This document shows, piece after piece, positions 1 through 6,850 of a DNA stretch of 14,587 nt (the stretch's first letter is position 1; each line of letters starts with the position of its first letter). Source of the stretch: Chloroflexota bacterium (GTDB lineage Bacteria; Chloroflexota; Dehalococcoidia; SHYB01; JACPQI01). Below the pieces are notes generated by a model that saw nothing but the letters and a program-made list of their open reading frames with translations, was not told where the DNA came from and did no database searches. A program made the translations under genes and the position numbers. The stretch lies in the NCBI GenBank assembly GCA_016190545.1, contig JACPQI010000013.1:1-14587 (forward strand). The letters are read 5' to 3'.

Positions 1-366
1 GCATACACAGACCTCTCCGCTTATGGCGGAGCGCCCGTGTCCGACAACCTGGTGGTGCGGATAGAAGCGGCTACGCGCTGGGCGCCAAGTGGGAAGCGGG
101 CGGAGGTGCGCATGGTGCGCTTCGGGCCGACCGGCGGGCTGTCGCTGCTCAACGCCGCCCCCGAGCCTGGAGAGGGCGGTATGCTGGCGATCAGCTCGGT
201 GACGGACGGTCCAGGCGTCTTCGCCCTGGTGGGCCTGACGACCGGCGGTGGCTCCCGCCTCGCTCTGGCCATTGGCGCTGGCGCCGGCAGCGCGGCGGCG
301 GTGGCGGCTCTCGGCACGGCGCTGTACCTTTGGCGTCGCAATCGCTCGAAAGCCAGCAGCGCCTAG
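1..366 (+). CDS. C-terminal part of an exported, membrane-anchored protein (5' truncated by window)
   Basis: The frame is open from base 1 to the TAG at 364-366, so the visible 121 residues are the end of a longer protein; the GTG at 37 is internal to this open frame and need not be a start. The visible part is beta-rich and Gly/Pro-rich, with no catalytic motif that I can recognise. Near the end a hydrophobic stretch (starting LALAIGAGAG and running to ALYLW) is followed by basic RRNR and a short polar tail. That pattern fits a single C-terminal membrane anchor with the basic end in the cytoplasm and the rest outside the cell. Family and function are unknown from this fragment. It is followed by a 205-bp spacer before the epimerase, so the two are probably not tightly coupled. 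Confidence 0.6.
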   Translation, partial: AYTDLSAYGGAPVSDNLVVRIEAATRWAPSGKRAEVRMVRFGPTGGLSLLNAAPEPGEGGMLAISSVTDGPGVFALVGLTTGGGSRLALAIGAGAGSAAAVAALGTALYLWRRNRSKASSA

Positions 367-428
367 GGTGCTACAATAAGCCACGTGCCTTGATGTTCCG
401 TTCAGTCTAAGTTGAGAACAGGGGAGTA

Positions 429-454
429 CAGAGTCCCAACTGGTCGGGACTCTG
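429..454. repeat. Perfect 9-bp inverted repeat in the spacer before the epimerase
   Basis: CAGAGTCCC at 429-437 is the exact reverse complement of GGGACTCTG at 446-454, with an 8-nt loop. No run of T follows on either strand, so it is not a textbook intrinsic terminator. It could be a terminator of the upstream gene, an operator, or part of a repeat element. Only the symmetry is certain. Confidence 0.5.
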
Positions 455-521
455 ACAGGGGGCATGGGGGCCTGTCCTTGAGCGCAAGCGAAGGAGTGTC
501 CCTCCATCTCCCTTTTTATCC

Positions 522-564
522 TCCCCCTCTCCACCCACTGGAGAGGGGGACCGAGGGGGTGAGG
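522..564 (+). repeat. REP-like palindromic element ending in the epimerase ribosome binding site
   Basis: TCCCCCTCTCC (522-532) pairs perfectly with GGAGAGGGGGA (540-550) around a 7-nt loop. A second G-rich arm, GAGGGGGTGAGG at 553-564, could pair alternatively with the same C-rich arm. This arrangement (C-rich arm, short loop, G-rich arm, then GAGGGGGTGAGG) resembles dispersed REP-type elements that I recall from intergenic regions of many environmental bacteria. The final GAGGT (561-565) lies 6 nt before the ATG at 572, so the element appears to provide the Shine-Dalgarno sequence. Confidence 0.55.
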
Positions 565-571
565 TGCTCCA

Positions 572-1504
572 ATGTCCACCATCCTGGTCACCGGCGGCGG
601 CGGCTTCATCGGCTCGCACATAGCGAAAGCCTTCATCGCCACGGGCCATCGCGTCGTCATCGTCGATGACCTGTCCAGCGGCAGGCGCGAGCTTGTACCG
701 CCGCAGGCCGCCTTCTACCAGATGGACATCCGCGACCCGGCCATCGAGAAGGTGTTCCAGGAGCACCGCCCCGACGTCGTCGACCACCATGCGGCCCAGA
801 TCAGCGTGAGCCGCTCCATGCGCGAGCCGCGCTTCGACGCCGAAGTGAACGTTGTCGGTTCTGTCAACCTGCTGGACATTGCGGCGCGGCACGGCGTCAA
901 GCGCTTCATCTTCGCCTCCACCGGCGGCGCCCTCTACGGCGAGCCGGAGCGTCTCCCCTGCGGCGAGTCCCACCCCATCGCGCCCCTCAGCCCCTACGGC
1001 ACAGCCAAGTACGCCGTCGAGCAGTACGTGCGCTACTTCAAGCGGGCCGGCGGCCTGCCCTTCGTCATCCTGCGCTACGGGAACGTCTACGGGCCGGACC
1101 AGGACCCCCACGGCGAGGCTGGCGTGGTCGCCATCTTCGCCCTCAAGATGCTGCGCGGTCAGGAGGTGACCGTTTTCGGCGACGGGACGCAGCAGCGCGA
1201 CTTCATCTACGTGGGCGATGTGGCCCAGGCCAACGTGTCGGCCTTGGAGCGCGGCGAGGGCGGCGCCTACAACATCGGCACCGGGCGCGGCGACAGCGTG
1301 AACGAGGTGTACCGCGTCCTGGCCGCCGCGACGGGCTACACGAAGCCGCCGGTGTACCTCCCCGCGCGCCCCGGCGACGTCTACCGCATCTGGCTCAACT
1401 GCTCCCTGGCCAAGCGGGAGCTGGGCTGGCAGGCGGCAACGCCGCTGGAGGAAGGGCTACGACGGACGGTGGAGGCGATTAGGAAGAGGAGGAATTCGGA
1501 CTGA
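572..1504 (+). CDS. NAD-dependent epimerase/dehydratase, UDP-glucose 4-epimerase-like
   Basis: Extended short-chain dehydrogenase/reductase of 310 residues, about the usual length for UDP-hexose 4-epimerases. The N-terminal Rossmann motif is GGGGFIG (residues 8-14), with an acidic pair D32-D33 after the second strand to hold the NAD ribose. The catalytic set is S116/T117 in FASTGGALYGE and Y142-x3-K146 in SPYGTAKYAVE. The stretch VFGDGTQQRDFIYVGDVA (residues 201-218) is the conserved substrate-domain signature of this family. It probably interconverts nucleotide sugars (for example UDP-glucose and UDP-galactose) in the cytoplasm for cell-surface glycans. The ATG at 572 is supported by GAGGT at 561-565. 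Neighbours give no substrate clue, so epimerase versus a 4,6-dehydratase or uronate epimerase is not settled, although the family signature favours GalE-like. Confidence 0.88.
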   Translation: MSTILVTGGGGFIGSHIAKAFIATGHRVVIVDDLSSGRRELVPPQAAFYQMDIRDPAIEKVFQEHRPDVVDHHAAQISVSRSMREPRFDAEVNVVGSVNLLDIAARHGVKRFIFASTGGALYGEPERLPCGESHPIAPLSPYGTAKYAVEQYVRYFKRAGGLPFVILRYGNVYGPDQDPHGEAGVVAIFALKMLRGQEVTVFGDGTQQRDFIYVGDVAQANVSALERGEGGAYNIGTGRGDSVNEVYRVLAAATGYTKPPVYLPARPGDVYRIWLNCSLAKRELGWQAATPLEEGLRRTVEAIRKRRNSD

Positions 1505-1806
1505 CGATGGTCACGCTCGTGGGGCTTTGTGTACAGCACTCGAACCGCCCGCCGCTCTTGAGGCCGGGCCTGGTGCCCAGGCTGAGGCAATTACTGATGG
1601 GCAATGGTTAGTGAGAGCGGTCGAGACACGTGACCGTGGCGCTGGTGTCGATTCCAGAACTCGCCAGATGCCACGTACCGCGCCTAGCGTAGGAGACGGC
1701 CTACCAGCGGCATGTAGCCGTTGCCATATGTCGCCCGTTGGCTTGGCCACGGGAGGCAAGCCGGGCCCGCCATTGCCTTTGGACAAGTCGAGCAGGCCGT
1801 ATATCC
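1505..1806. other. Convergent spacer with no gene that I can support
   Basis: About 300 bp between the epimerase and the end of the large minus-strand lipoprotein gene. Open frames exist on both strands but look composition-driven, lack ribosome binding sites and have no recognisable domain. One weak inverted repeat is visible (GGCTTG at 1740-1745 with CAAGCC at 1757-1762). I see no T-rich terminator tail, tRNA or repeat copy. Confidence 0.5.
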
Positions 1807-4800
1807 CTAGCACGGAGGGCTCAGTGCGGCCCTGGCCTGTCCTGAGCCACCTTCAACAATCCTTGCCGTCACATGCGGGTCCGAGCCAGAGAAGGCAAAC
1901 ATCCACTGAGCAGCGCAACCACCAGGACCCCACCGCTCGATCCTGTAAGTAACGGCCCAAGTGGTCGTTGCCGACTGACCTGGACCGCGGAAGATGTTCC
2001 GCCGACTTATGCCGGGCAGAGATGACTGGTCTGCCACCGTCCACGAGCCGGCATCTACCACCACATTCCGCGTATATGAGGTTTGCATGTCCAGCAAGAT
2101 ACGGGTATTCTCAGGCCCCGAAGCTGTGCCCGAGAACCGGCATTCCCAGGCGTAAGTGAAAGCACCAGAATATGGTGTGCTGCTCACCAGTGAGCAGGAT
2201 GCAGACGTTATGGACACCGTGGCGGTCTGGGATGGTGGCGGCGGCGGTGCTGGCGCCGTCACGGTAAGGGTGGCGGTGGCGGATTTCCCGCTGTCATCAC
2301 GCGCCAGAACCTGATGCGGGCCTATAGACAAGGTACGTGGGACGGTGAATGCCAGGCCGCCGAAGTTTCCGCCCGGGCCGATACCGATCCTTGCCACTAC
2401 CACGCCTTCCAGAACAATCTCAATTCGGCTGGATGGCGTGAAGCCTGCTCCAGAAGCGTAGACCTGAGCGCCAGGAGCAGCTGTTGAAGGGGCTAGGGTA
2501 AGTGTTGGTGGCTGACCAGCCACGGTGATGGTCTTGGTGAACACGTTATCGCTCTCGTTTGTCTCAGCGATAGTGTTGCTGGAGTCCACGATGAGTCGCA
2601 GGGTGTGCTGCCCTGAAGTGACCGACCGGAGGGTGATGGGGCCGAGGGCGAGTGCAATCCCTGGCCGCAGGTTTTCTCCTGGAGGATACTGATATTGATG
2701 TACCTGGGCTCCATCCAGGTAGAGGGTGACAAAGAAGGGGCCGCTGGCATTGACGCTGCCACTGTTCACGATCCCCCAGTAGACGTAAATCGTCCCCGCC
2801 TGAAGCGTTGCCGTTGGGTTGAGTTGATCGGTGCCATTAGAAACCACGAGAATATCGGAGTATCCGGGAAATTTGGACGGGATGAGGTTGGGCGCGGGCA
2901 CAGGGGTTGGAGTCGGTATAGGCGTGGGTATCCGGGTTGGCGTCGGCGTACGCGTGGGGGTCGGCTTCGGAGGGCTTTCGACGGTAAACGTGACCGTCCT
3001 GGTGTTGTCGCTGTAATCACTCTCGGGCAACCGCTCGGGATTGATCGTAACGCGAAGGGTGTGGGAGCCAACCTGGGGCGCGCCGAGATTGGCGGTGAAA
3101 AACCGGAACTCCCTGGGCCTGAGGCCCTGGATCAATGTCCTTGACACCTCGCGCCCGTCAAGGAACACCACCACGCTGAAGGAGGGTGAGGTTCCCTGGC
3201 TGGTTGTATCGTAGACAGCCGACCTCGCGGTCAGGGGGCTCCCCTCCCTGTACGCCCCCGACGCCAGCGTTTCGCCCACTAGGGTGACATCGGCAGCCTC
3301 ACCCGGATTCTTGAAGAAAGCGAAGTTCGAGAGCTCCCTTAGCAGTCTGGCGCAGGCCGAAGAGTCCATGCGGTAATTCCGCAGGTCAAACAGGGTCTTG
3401 CCCTGCACCTGGCGGTAGAGCTGCTTCCCCAAATCCATGCCGGCCAGGTCCACCACGGCTTCCCTGGGGTTGTCCCAGAAGTCCGTGGAGATTACCCGCT
3501 CCTCCACATGCACAACGAGATCGGGTCCGAGATACCGGGCGAGGTCGAACTGAAGGGGGGACTTGGCCTCGAACAGGTTCATGGAATGACTCCAAGCGAA
3601 GCCGTAGACCGCTGTCCCGAAGAAATGATAGAGTGCCCCCGCCTCATCATCCCCATCCCCGCGCAAAGGGGCCGTCTTGGCCATCAACTGCCGCGCCTCC
3701 GGGGTGAGTTCCCTCTGGCCGGCATGTGGCCGAATGATCCCGCGCAGGGTGTTGTGCGCCGTCAGCAGGGCCTTGAATACGTCGCCGTTGTTGAGCTGAT
3801 GGGCCTTGGCATAGATCCCCGCTGCCGAGAGCTCGCTCATCCCTTGCATCCATTCCTTGAGGGCGTCCTCCTGGCCGGTCTGTATGTTGCCTCGTCCCAG
3901 CGTGCCTCCGAGGTGAGAGAGCAGGCTCAGGAGTCCTGGCGGGTCCGTGCTGCCCGTGGGGTCTCGCTCTGTGCAGGTGATGGCCTGGGCAAAGGACGGC
4001 AGCGGCGAGAGGATGCTCTTGTTGGGAAAGTCTCTCCGCGCCTCCTCTAGGTGGGTGCGGCTCCACTTCCCGAGGTTCTGCCACTCCTTGCCCAGGGAGT
4101 CGTTCGCCTTGTCCATCGCCATTCGGAAGACGTCAAAGAGGGAGAAATGTTTAGTGCGGAACACCAGTTGCTTCTTGGCCTGGTCGATCTCAAAGTCAGA
4201 GATGAGTTCCCAAGCGACGGATCCGTCGGTCCCTTCCGTGCCCCGCATGGGAAAGACGGCCCCATCAATCAGGCTGTCGACCCCCAGCACTTGGAAGGGC
4301 ACCCTGACCGTCACGGGCTCCGAGAAGGTGGTGCCCGAGGGCTGGAGTTCCATCACGGGCCCAACCCGCTGCGGCAAGGCCAGCAGGCTGACCAACGGGA
4401 ACACGATGGGATGATAGCTTGCCCCCGCCTCGTCTTGTCCCCGGGCTTCGCCCAGGGAAATTAGGCGGAACAGCAGGTCAGGCTGCTTTTGGGCGAAGCT
4501 GCTGAATTCCGCCGGCAGCGAGGCTCGGGATACGCCGAGCCGGACGGTCTCCGCTGCTCGCGGTAGGGCCCCCGCAGGAATTACAACCTCTATGCCAGCC
4601 AGCGGGCTCTTGGGGTCCAGAACCTTGATCGTCCCCCCATCGCTTTGGCGCACTGTAGCCTCAACGACCTGGACTGCTTCACCGGAGGTCGAGGTGGAGG
4701 TTGGAGCAGGCGTTGTTGTTGGCCCAGAAGTCGGCGTGGGCGTCAGTACAGACTCAGAAGTCGTGCATGCCACTACGACCAGGAACAAGCCACTGGCAAG

Positions 4801-4830
4801 AGTCAATAGCCAATGCTGTACCCTTAGCAT
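1807..4830 (-). CDS. Large multidomain surface lipoprotein (ZU5-like, helical domain, CARDB x2, Ig-like)
   Basis: 1007 residues. A type II signal peptide is clear: a hydrophobic core, then the lipobox V19-V20-A21-C22, so the mature protein should be anchored through C22 on the outer face of the membrane. A Pro/Thr/Ser linker covers about 30-51. Residues 65-235 resemble a ZU5-type beta domain (GGTIKV, then VVIPAGALP). About 240-515 is helical and unrecognised. About 513-618 and 650-770 look like CARDB domains; each ends in a Ser-Asp-Asn motif (YSDNTRTVTFTV and ESDNVFTKTITV). They are joined by a second Pro-Thr linker (about 620-648). Residues 775-858 resemble an Ig/TIG-like fold (LAPSTAAPGAQVYASGAGF), and a Cys-containing beta domain closes the protein. 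Likely an adhesion or cell-surface scaffold; no enzyme is proven. The ATG at 4830 has only a weak AGG upstream, but it is the start that yields the complete signal peptide. Confidence 0.8.
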   Translation of the reverse strand: MLRVQHWLLTLASGLFLVVVACTTSESVLTPTPTSGPTTTPAPTSTSTSGEAVQVVEATVRQSDGGTIKVLDPKSPLAGIEVVIPAGALPRAAETVRLGVSRASLPAEFSSFAQKQPDLLFRLISLGEARGQDEAGASYHPIVFPLVSLLALPQRVGPVMELQPSGTTFSEPVTVRVPFQVLGVDSLIDGAVFPMRGTEGTDGSVAWELISDFEIDQAKKQLVFRTKHFSLFDVFRMAMDKANDSLGKEWQNLGKWSRTHLEEARRDFPNKSILSPLPSFAQAITCTERDPTGSTDPPGLLSLLSHLGGTLGRGNIQTGQEDALKEWMQGMSELSAAGIYAKAHQLNNGDVFKALLTAHNTLRGIIRPHAGQRELTPEARQLMAKTAPLRGDGDDEAGALYHFFGTAVYGFAWSHSMNLFEAKSPLQFDLARYLGPDLVVHVEERVISTDFWDNPREAVVDLAGMDLGKQLYRQVQGKTLFDLRNYRMDSSACARLLRELSNFAFFKNPGEAADVTLVGETLASGAYREGSPLTARSAVYDTTSQGTSPSFSVVVFLDGREVSRTLIQGLRPREFRFFTANLGAPQVGSHTLRVTINPERLPESDYSDNTRTVTFTVESPPKPTPTRTPTPTRIPTPIPTPTPVPAPNLIPSKFPGYSDILVVSNGTDQLNPTATLQAGTIYVYWGIVNSGSVNASGPFFVTLYLDGAQVHQYQYPPGENLRPGIALALGPITLRSVTSGQHTLRLIVDSSNTIAETNESDNVFTKTITVAGQPPTLTLAPSTAAPGAQVYASGAGFTPSSRIEIVLEGVVVARIGIGPGGNFGGLAFTVPRTLSIGPHQVLARDDSGKSATATLTVTAPAPPPPPSQTATVSITSASCSLVSSTPYSGAFTYAWECRFSGTASGPENTRILLDMQTSYTRNVVVDAGSWTVADQSSLPGISRRNIFRGPGQSATTTWAVTYRIERWGPGGCAAQWMFAFSGSDPHVTARIVEGGSGQARAALSPPC

Positions 4831-4963
4831 GATTGGCCTGAAGAATACATCCCCTCCCGCAAAAAATCAAGCGGTAGAGGACTCCGAGTGGGCTGGTACG
4901 CGCCCTAAGAAGGGGATCGCGGTCTAGGGTTCGAATATTCCTGGTGGGCCGAATTGGATTCCC

Positions 4964-4969
4964 ATTATA
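4964..4969 (-). promoter_or_regulatory. Candidate -10 box for the large lipoprotein gene
   Basis: Read on the minus strand this is a perfect TATAAT, about 134 bp before the lipoprotein ATG at 4830. No good -35 hexamer is visible at 16-18 bp, so the call rests on the -10 match and its position in the divergent spacer. Confidence 0.3.
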
Positions 4970-4992
4970 AGGGCCGCTCCTGACTGGGCACT

Positions 4993-5007
4993 GGTGCGGC
5001 TCGCACC
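4993..5007. repeat. Short hairpin in the lipoprotein/DUF433 divergent spacer
   Basis: GGTGCG (4993-4998) and CGCACC (5002-5007) form a 6-bp stem around a 3-nt loop, just upstream (minus-strand sense) of the candidate -10 box. It may be an operator or part of the repeat-rich spacer. Confidence 0.35.
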
Positions 5008-5040
5008 GTGGTTCTGCAGGTCGGCCATAGGAAGAATGCG

Positions 5041-5083
5041 CGTGGTTCGACAAGCTCACCACGAACGGGCCTTGCTCCGTTCG
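5041..5083. repeat. Dispersed palindromic repeat (GTTCGACAAGCTCACCACGAAC type)
   Basis: Overlapping inverted repeats are present: CGTGGT (5041-5046) with ACCACG (5058-5063), and CGAACGG (5062-5068) with CCGTTCG (5077-5083). The core sequence from GGTTCGACAAGC to CACCACGAAC matches a palindromic intergenic repeat that I recall being scattered through many bacterial genomes. When translated by chance it gives tell-tale strings such as FVVSLSNH and GELVEP, and both occur here in antisense frames. It lies between divergent genes, the typical location. Only one copy of this type is in the window. Confidence 0.65.
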
Positions 5084-5159
5084 CTCTACACGAGGCCGCA
5101 CCGCGAACGCACTTGGTCAATGCGCCCGGCCATGGTAAAGTCCACAGCCTCTGAGATGC

Positions 5160-5168
5160 TGTTATGAT
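5160..5168 (+). promoter_or_regulatory. Candidate extended -10 promoter for the DUF433/DUF5615 pair
   Basis: TGTTATGAT matches the extended -10 pattern TGn-TATGAT, 43 bp before the ATG at 5212. No strong -35 box is visible, which is tolerable for extended -10 promoters. Confidence 0.35.
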
Positions 5169-5211
5169 AGTTGTGGTTTGACCCAGCAACGATTGTCCAG
5201 AGAGGTGGACG

Positions 5212-5421
5212 ATGAAGAAGTGGATTGTATCTGACCCCGAGCACTTGGGCGGCGCGCCGCGCGTCCGGGACACGCGCATCTCTCTCGCCCAGCTCCTTGA
5301 GCTTCTCGCCTCAGGCATGTCGATGAAAGAGATCGTCCAAGAGTATCCGAGTCTCAGCGAGAAGGCCATCCGGGGAGCGCTGACCGAGTTGGCCCGCTCT
5401 GACCTGCTGACGGCGGCGTGA
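5212..5421 (+). CDS. DUF433 family protein, probable antitoxin
   Basis: A 69-residue DUF433 protein of typical length. The sequence shows the family pattern: an N-terminal region with GGAPRVRDTRISLAQLLELL, then MSMKEIVQEYPSLSEKAIRGAL, a compact helical DNA-binding-like fold. DUF433 genes commonly sit directly before DUF5615 genes, and the pair is generally taken to be a VapBC-like toxin-antitoxin module with the DUF433 member as antitoxin and likely autorepressor. Here the stop TGA overlaps the GTG start of the downstream gene by 4 bp, which implies translational coupling. The ATG at 5212 is preceded by AGAGAGGTGG (5199-5208). The toxin-antitoxin role is inferred from family and gene order, not shown by the sequence. 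Confidence 0.85.
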   Translation: MKKWIVSDPEHLGGAPRVRDTRISLAQLLELLASGMSMKEIVQEYPSLSEKAIRGALTELARSDLLTAA

Positions 5422-5747
5422 GAATTCTCCTGGACGAAAACCTGCCCGAGTCCTTGCTTGCGGGGCTTCGAGGCCTTGGCCATGAGGCCGATTCCGTCAA
5501 CAGCCTACGGCTCAAGGGCTTGGACAACGGCACCCTCTACCGAGAGGTGGCGCGCGACTATGACCTTTGTTTTACTCGCGACGCCGCATTCGTCCAAAGC
5601 GTCCAGCGCCTGCGGAAGCCTCGCCACGTCAAGCTGCTGCGCGTGACGCTTCCTCAGACGAGAGCCAGCCAATTCGTGCGTGACTTCGTGGAGGCTTTCA
5701 GAAAGACCGACTGGTCTGAATACGGGAGTGGCGCCGACTGGCCATAA
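5418..5747 (+). CDS. DUF5615 PIN-like protein, probable toxin
   Basis: A 109-residue protein with the DUF5615 signature. It begins MRILLDENLP, with the first acidic residue D6; GLDNGTL (D36) sits in the middle; and FTRDAAF (T53, D55, F58) gives the T-x-D-x-x-F motif of the PIN-like/Mut7-C-related fold. The acidic residues D6 and D55, possibly with D36, would form a metal site for RNA cleavage. The GTG start at 5418 is fixed by the GTGA overlap with the antitoxin and by the need to include the ILLDEN strand. It probably acts in the cytoplasm as a ribonuclease toxin held by the upstream partner. Length and motifs look intact, so the module may be functional. Confidence 0.85.
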   Translation: MRILLDENLPESLLAGLRGLGHEADSVNSLRLKGLDNGTLYREVARDYDLCFTRDAAFVQSVQRLRKPRHVKLLRVTLPQTRASQFVRDFVEAFRKTDWSEYGSGADWP

Positions 5748-5848
5748 GCCCCGTGTACGAGCCGTTCTGGTCTACCGGACACCTATCGCTTATTCCTGGT
5801 AAGCCACCTTAAGCGCGTCGAAGGGTCAACAGCCAGCATGTACCTTGG

Positions 5849-6055
5849 TCAAGCCGCGGGCACATGCGACTCGGACGGGCGCTCAGAGACCAGCCTGGCA
5901 ATGTAGGCCACCAGGAGCGTGTTGACAACCATCTGCTCCTTCGGCATCAGGAGGCTGACATACTCGGCGGTGAGGCCTGGCGGGACGGTGCGGAACGGCT
6001 CGCCGCTCTGGACGCCCGGGTCCTTGTCAAGCCGCCGGGAAACGATAGTCTGCTC
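5849..6055 (-). pseudogene. Coding-like stretch without a start codon, possibly a gene remnant
   Basis: Downstream of the cytidylate kinase-like gene, a minus-strand frame runs from about 6055 to a TGA at 5849-5851. It reads EQTIVSRRLDKDPGV, a middle part with FRTVPPGLTAEYVSLLMPKE, then NTLLVAYIARLVSERP. By hand count about 58 of its 68 codons end in G or C, higher than the antisense plus-strand frame (about 45 of 66). No ATG, GTG or TTG with a ribosome binding site opens it; the first in-frame ATG leaves only 32 residues. The frame stays open upstream into the kinase gene but loses its third-position bias before 6055. I do not recognise the family. It may be a 5'-deleted gene, a frameshifted extension of the kinase, or chance. 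Confidence 0.4.
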
Positions 6056-6077
6056 AAGGGCTAAGGACGCAGGTCTT

Positions 6078-6803
6078 TCAAGAGCGGGGCGCAGCCAGGG
6101 CCGCCTCGAAGGCCCTGACCCCTTCGGAGATAATGTGGGCAGCGGTTTGATGCCTCAGATGGGTCACGTTAAGCACCAGGTGGAAGTACGCGGGATCGTT
6201 GGCTTCCACCTTGTAGAACTTCTTGACATAATTTAGGCGAGCGCTCTCCACCTCGCGCACCGACTTTTCGGCGGCGGCGCGGTCCACCCTGTCCCGCTCC
6301 ATCATGGATTTTACCCGGTACTCATGGCTGGCGACCAGGTTTATGTGGAAGGCGGTGGGGACATCCGCCAGGATGATGTTGCCGGCGCGGCCCACGATGA
6401 CCGTATTGCCGGTCTTGGCCTCCTCATGGACCAGAGCGCTCATGACCGTGGCGAGGCGCTTGTCGTCCAATTCTTGGGACTGGCTGGCGGCGGGTCTGGC
6501 AGCCTCTGGATAAGGCCGCGACAGGATCACTTCTACTCCTGCTGGCCCCAGGAAGGGGTCGCCGGCGGAGCCGGCCACCGCCGACTTCTCAAGGAAGTTC
6601 TGGAGGAAGCGGGAGAGGCGTTCGCCGGTCCGGCTGACGCGCTGGTCTTTGTCGGCTACGTCGTGAACCGGCGCCCCGATGCGATGGGCGGCTTCAACGA
6701 GCAGCATCTGGTCGACAAAATCGGCGCCGAGGAGCCGCGCCACCTCCGTGCCGATGATAGAGACGCCGGTCCCGATTTGACCGTTCAGGGTGACGATAGG
6801 CAT
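6078..6803 (-). CDS. Cytidylate kinase-like family protein
   Basis: 241 residues with the features of the cytidylate kinase-like family (Pfam Cytidylate_kin2 type) rather than canonical Cmk. The N-terminal nucleotide-binding loop is NGQIGTGVSIIG, a relaxed P-loop without the Walker lysine; the family usually has GSGG here, so the V-S pair is a further deviation. D31 lies in FVDQMLL, the position where these proteins carry the Asp of the F-x-D motif. Later come VIVGRAGNIIL, an arginine-rich lid region with MMERDRVDRAAAEKSV, and FHLVLNVTHL matching the family's Y-x-L-v-x-N-t motif. It presumably transfers phosphate to a nucleotide or related acceptor in the cytoplasm, but the substrate is unproven. 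AGGAGG (complement at 6809-6814) supports the ATG at 6803. It lies 47 bp downstream of the RpiB-like gene and is probably cotranscribed with it. Confidence 0.8.
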   Translation of the reverse strand: MPIVTLNGQIGTGVSIIGTEVARLLGADFVDQMLLVEAAHRIGAPVHDVADKDQRVSRTGERLSRFLQNFLEKSAVAGSAGDPFLGPAGVEVILSRPYPEAARPAASQSQELDDKRLATVMSALVHEEAKTGNTVIVGRAGNIILADVPTAFHINLVASHEYRVKSMMERDRVDRAAAEKSVREVESARLNYVKKFYKVEANDPAYFHLVLNVTHLRHQTAAHIISEGVRAFEAALAAPRS

Positions 6804-6850
6804 ATTGCCCTCCTGTCCCTGGGTGACGGCTGCAGCGCTCTCTGTTGGGC

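Noticed and set aside
1511..1952. Overlapping open frames on both strands between the epimerase and the large lipoprotein
   Set aside because: They lack ribosome binding sites and recognisable domains, and the plus-strand one runs into the lipoprotein gene on the opposite strand.
2885..2975. Apparent tandem DNA repeat (GGCGTGGGTxx-like units)
   Set aside because: It encodes the Pro-Thr linker of the large lipoprotein, so the periodicity is explained by the protein.
4965..5483. Minus-strand 172-residue frame across the DUF433 gene
   Set aside because: It is antisense to a well-supported DUF433 gene, and part of it is the chance translation of the palindromic repeat at 5041-5083.
5864..6064. 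Plus-strand 66-residue open frame after the DUF5615 gene
   Set aside because: No ribosome binding site precedes its ATG, and its third-position G/C (about 45 of 66 codons by hand count) is lower than that of the antisense minus-strand frame, which looks more protein-like.
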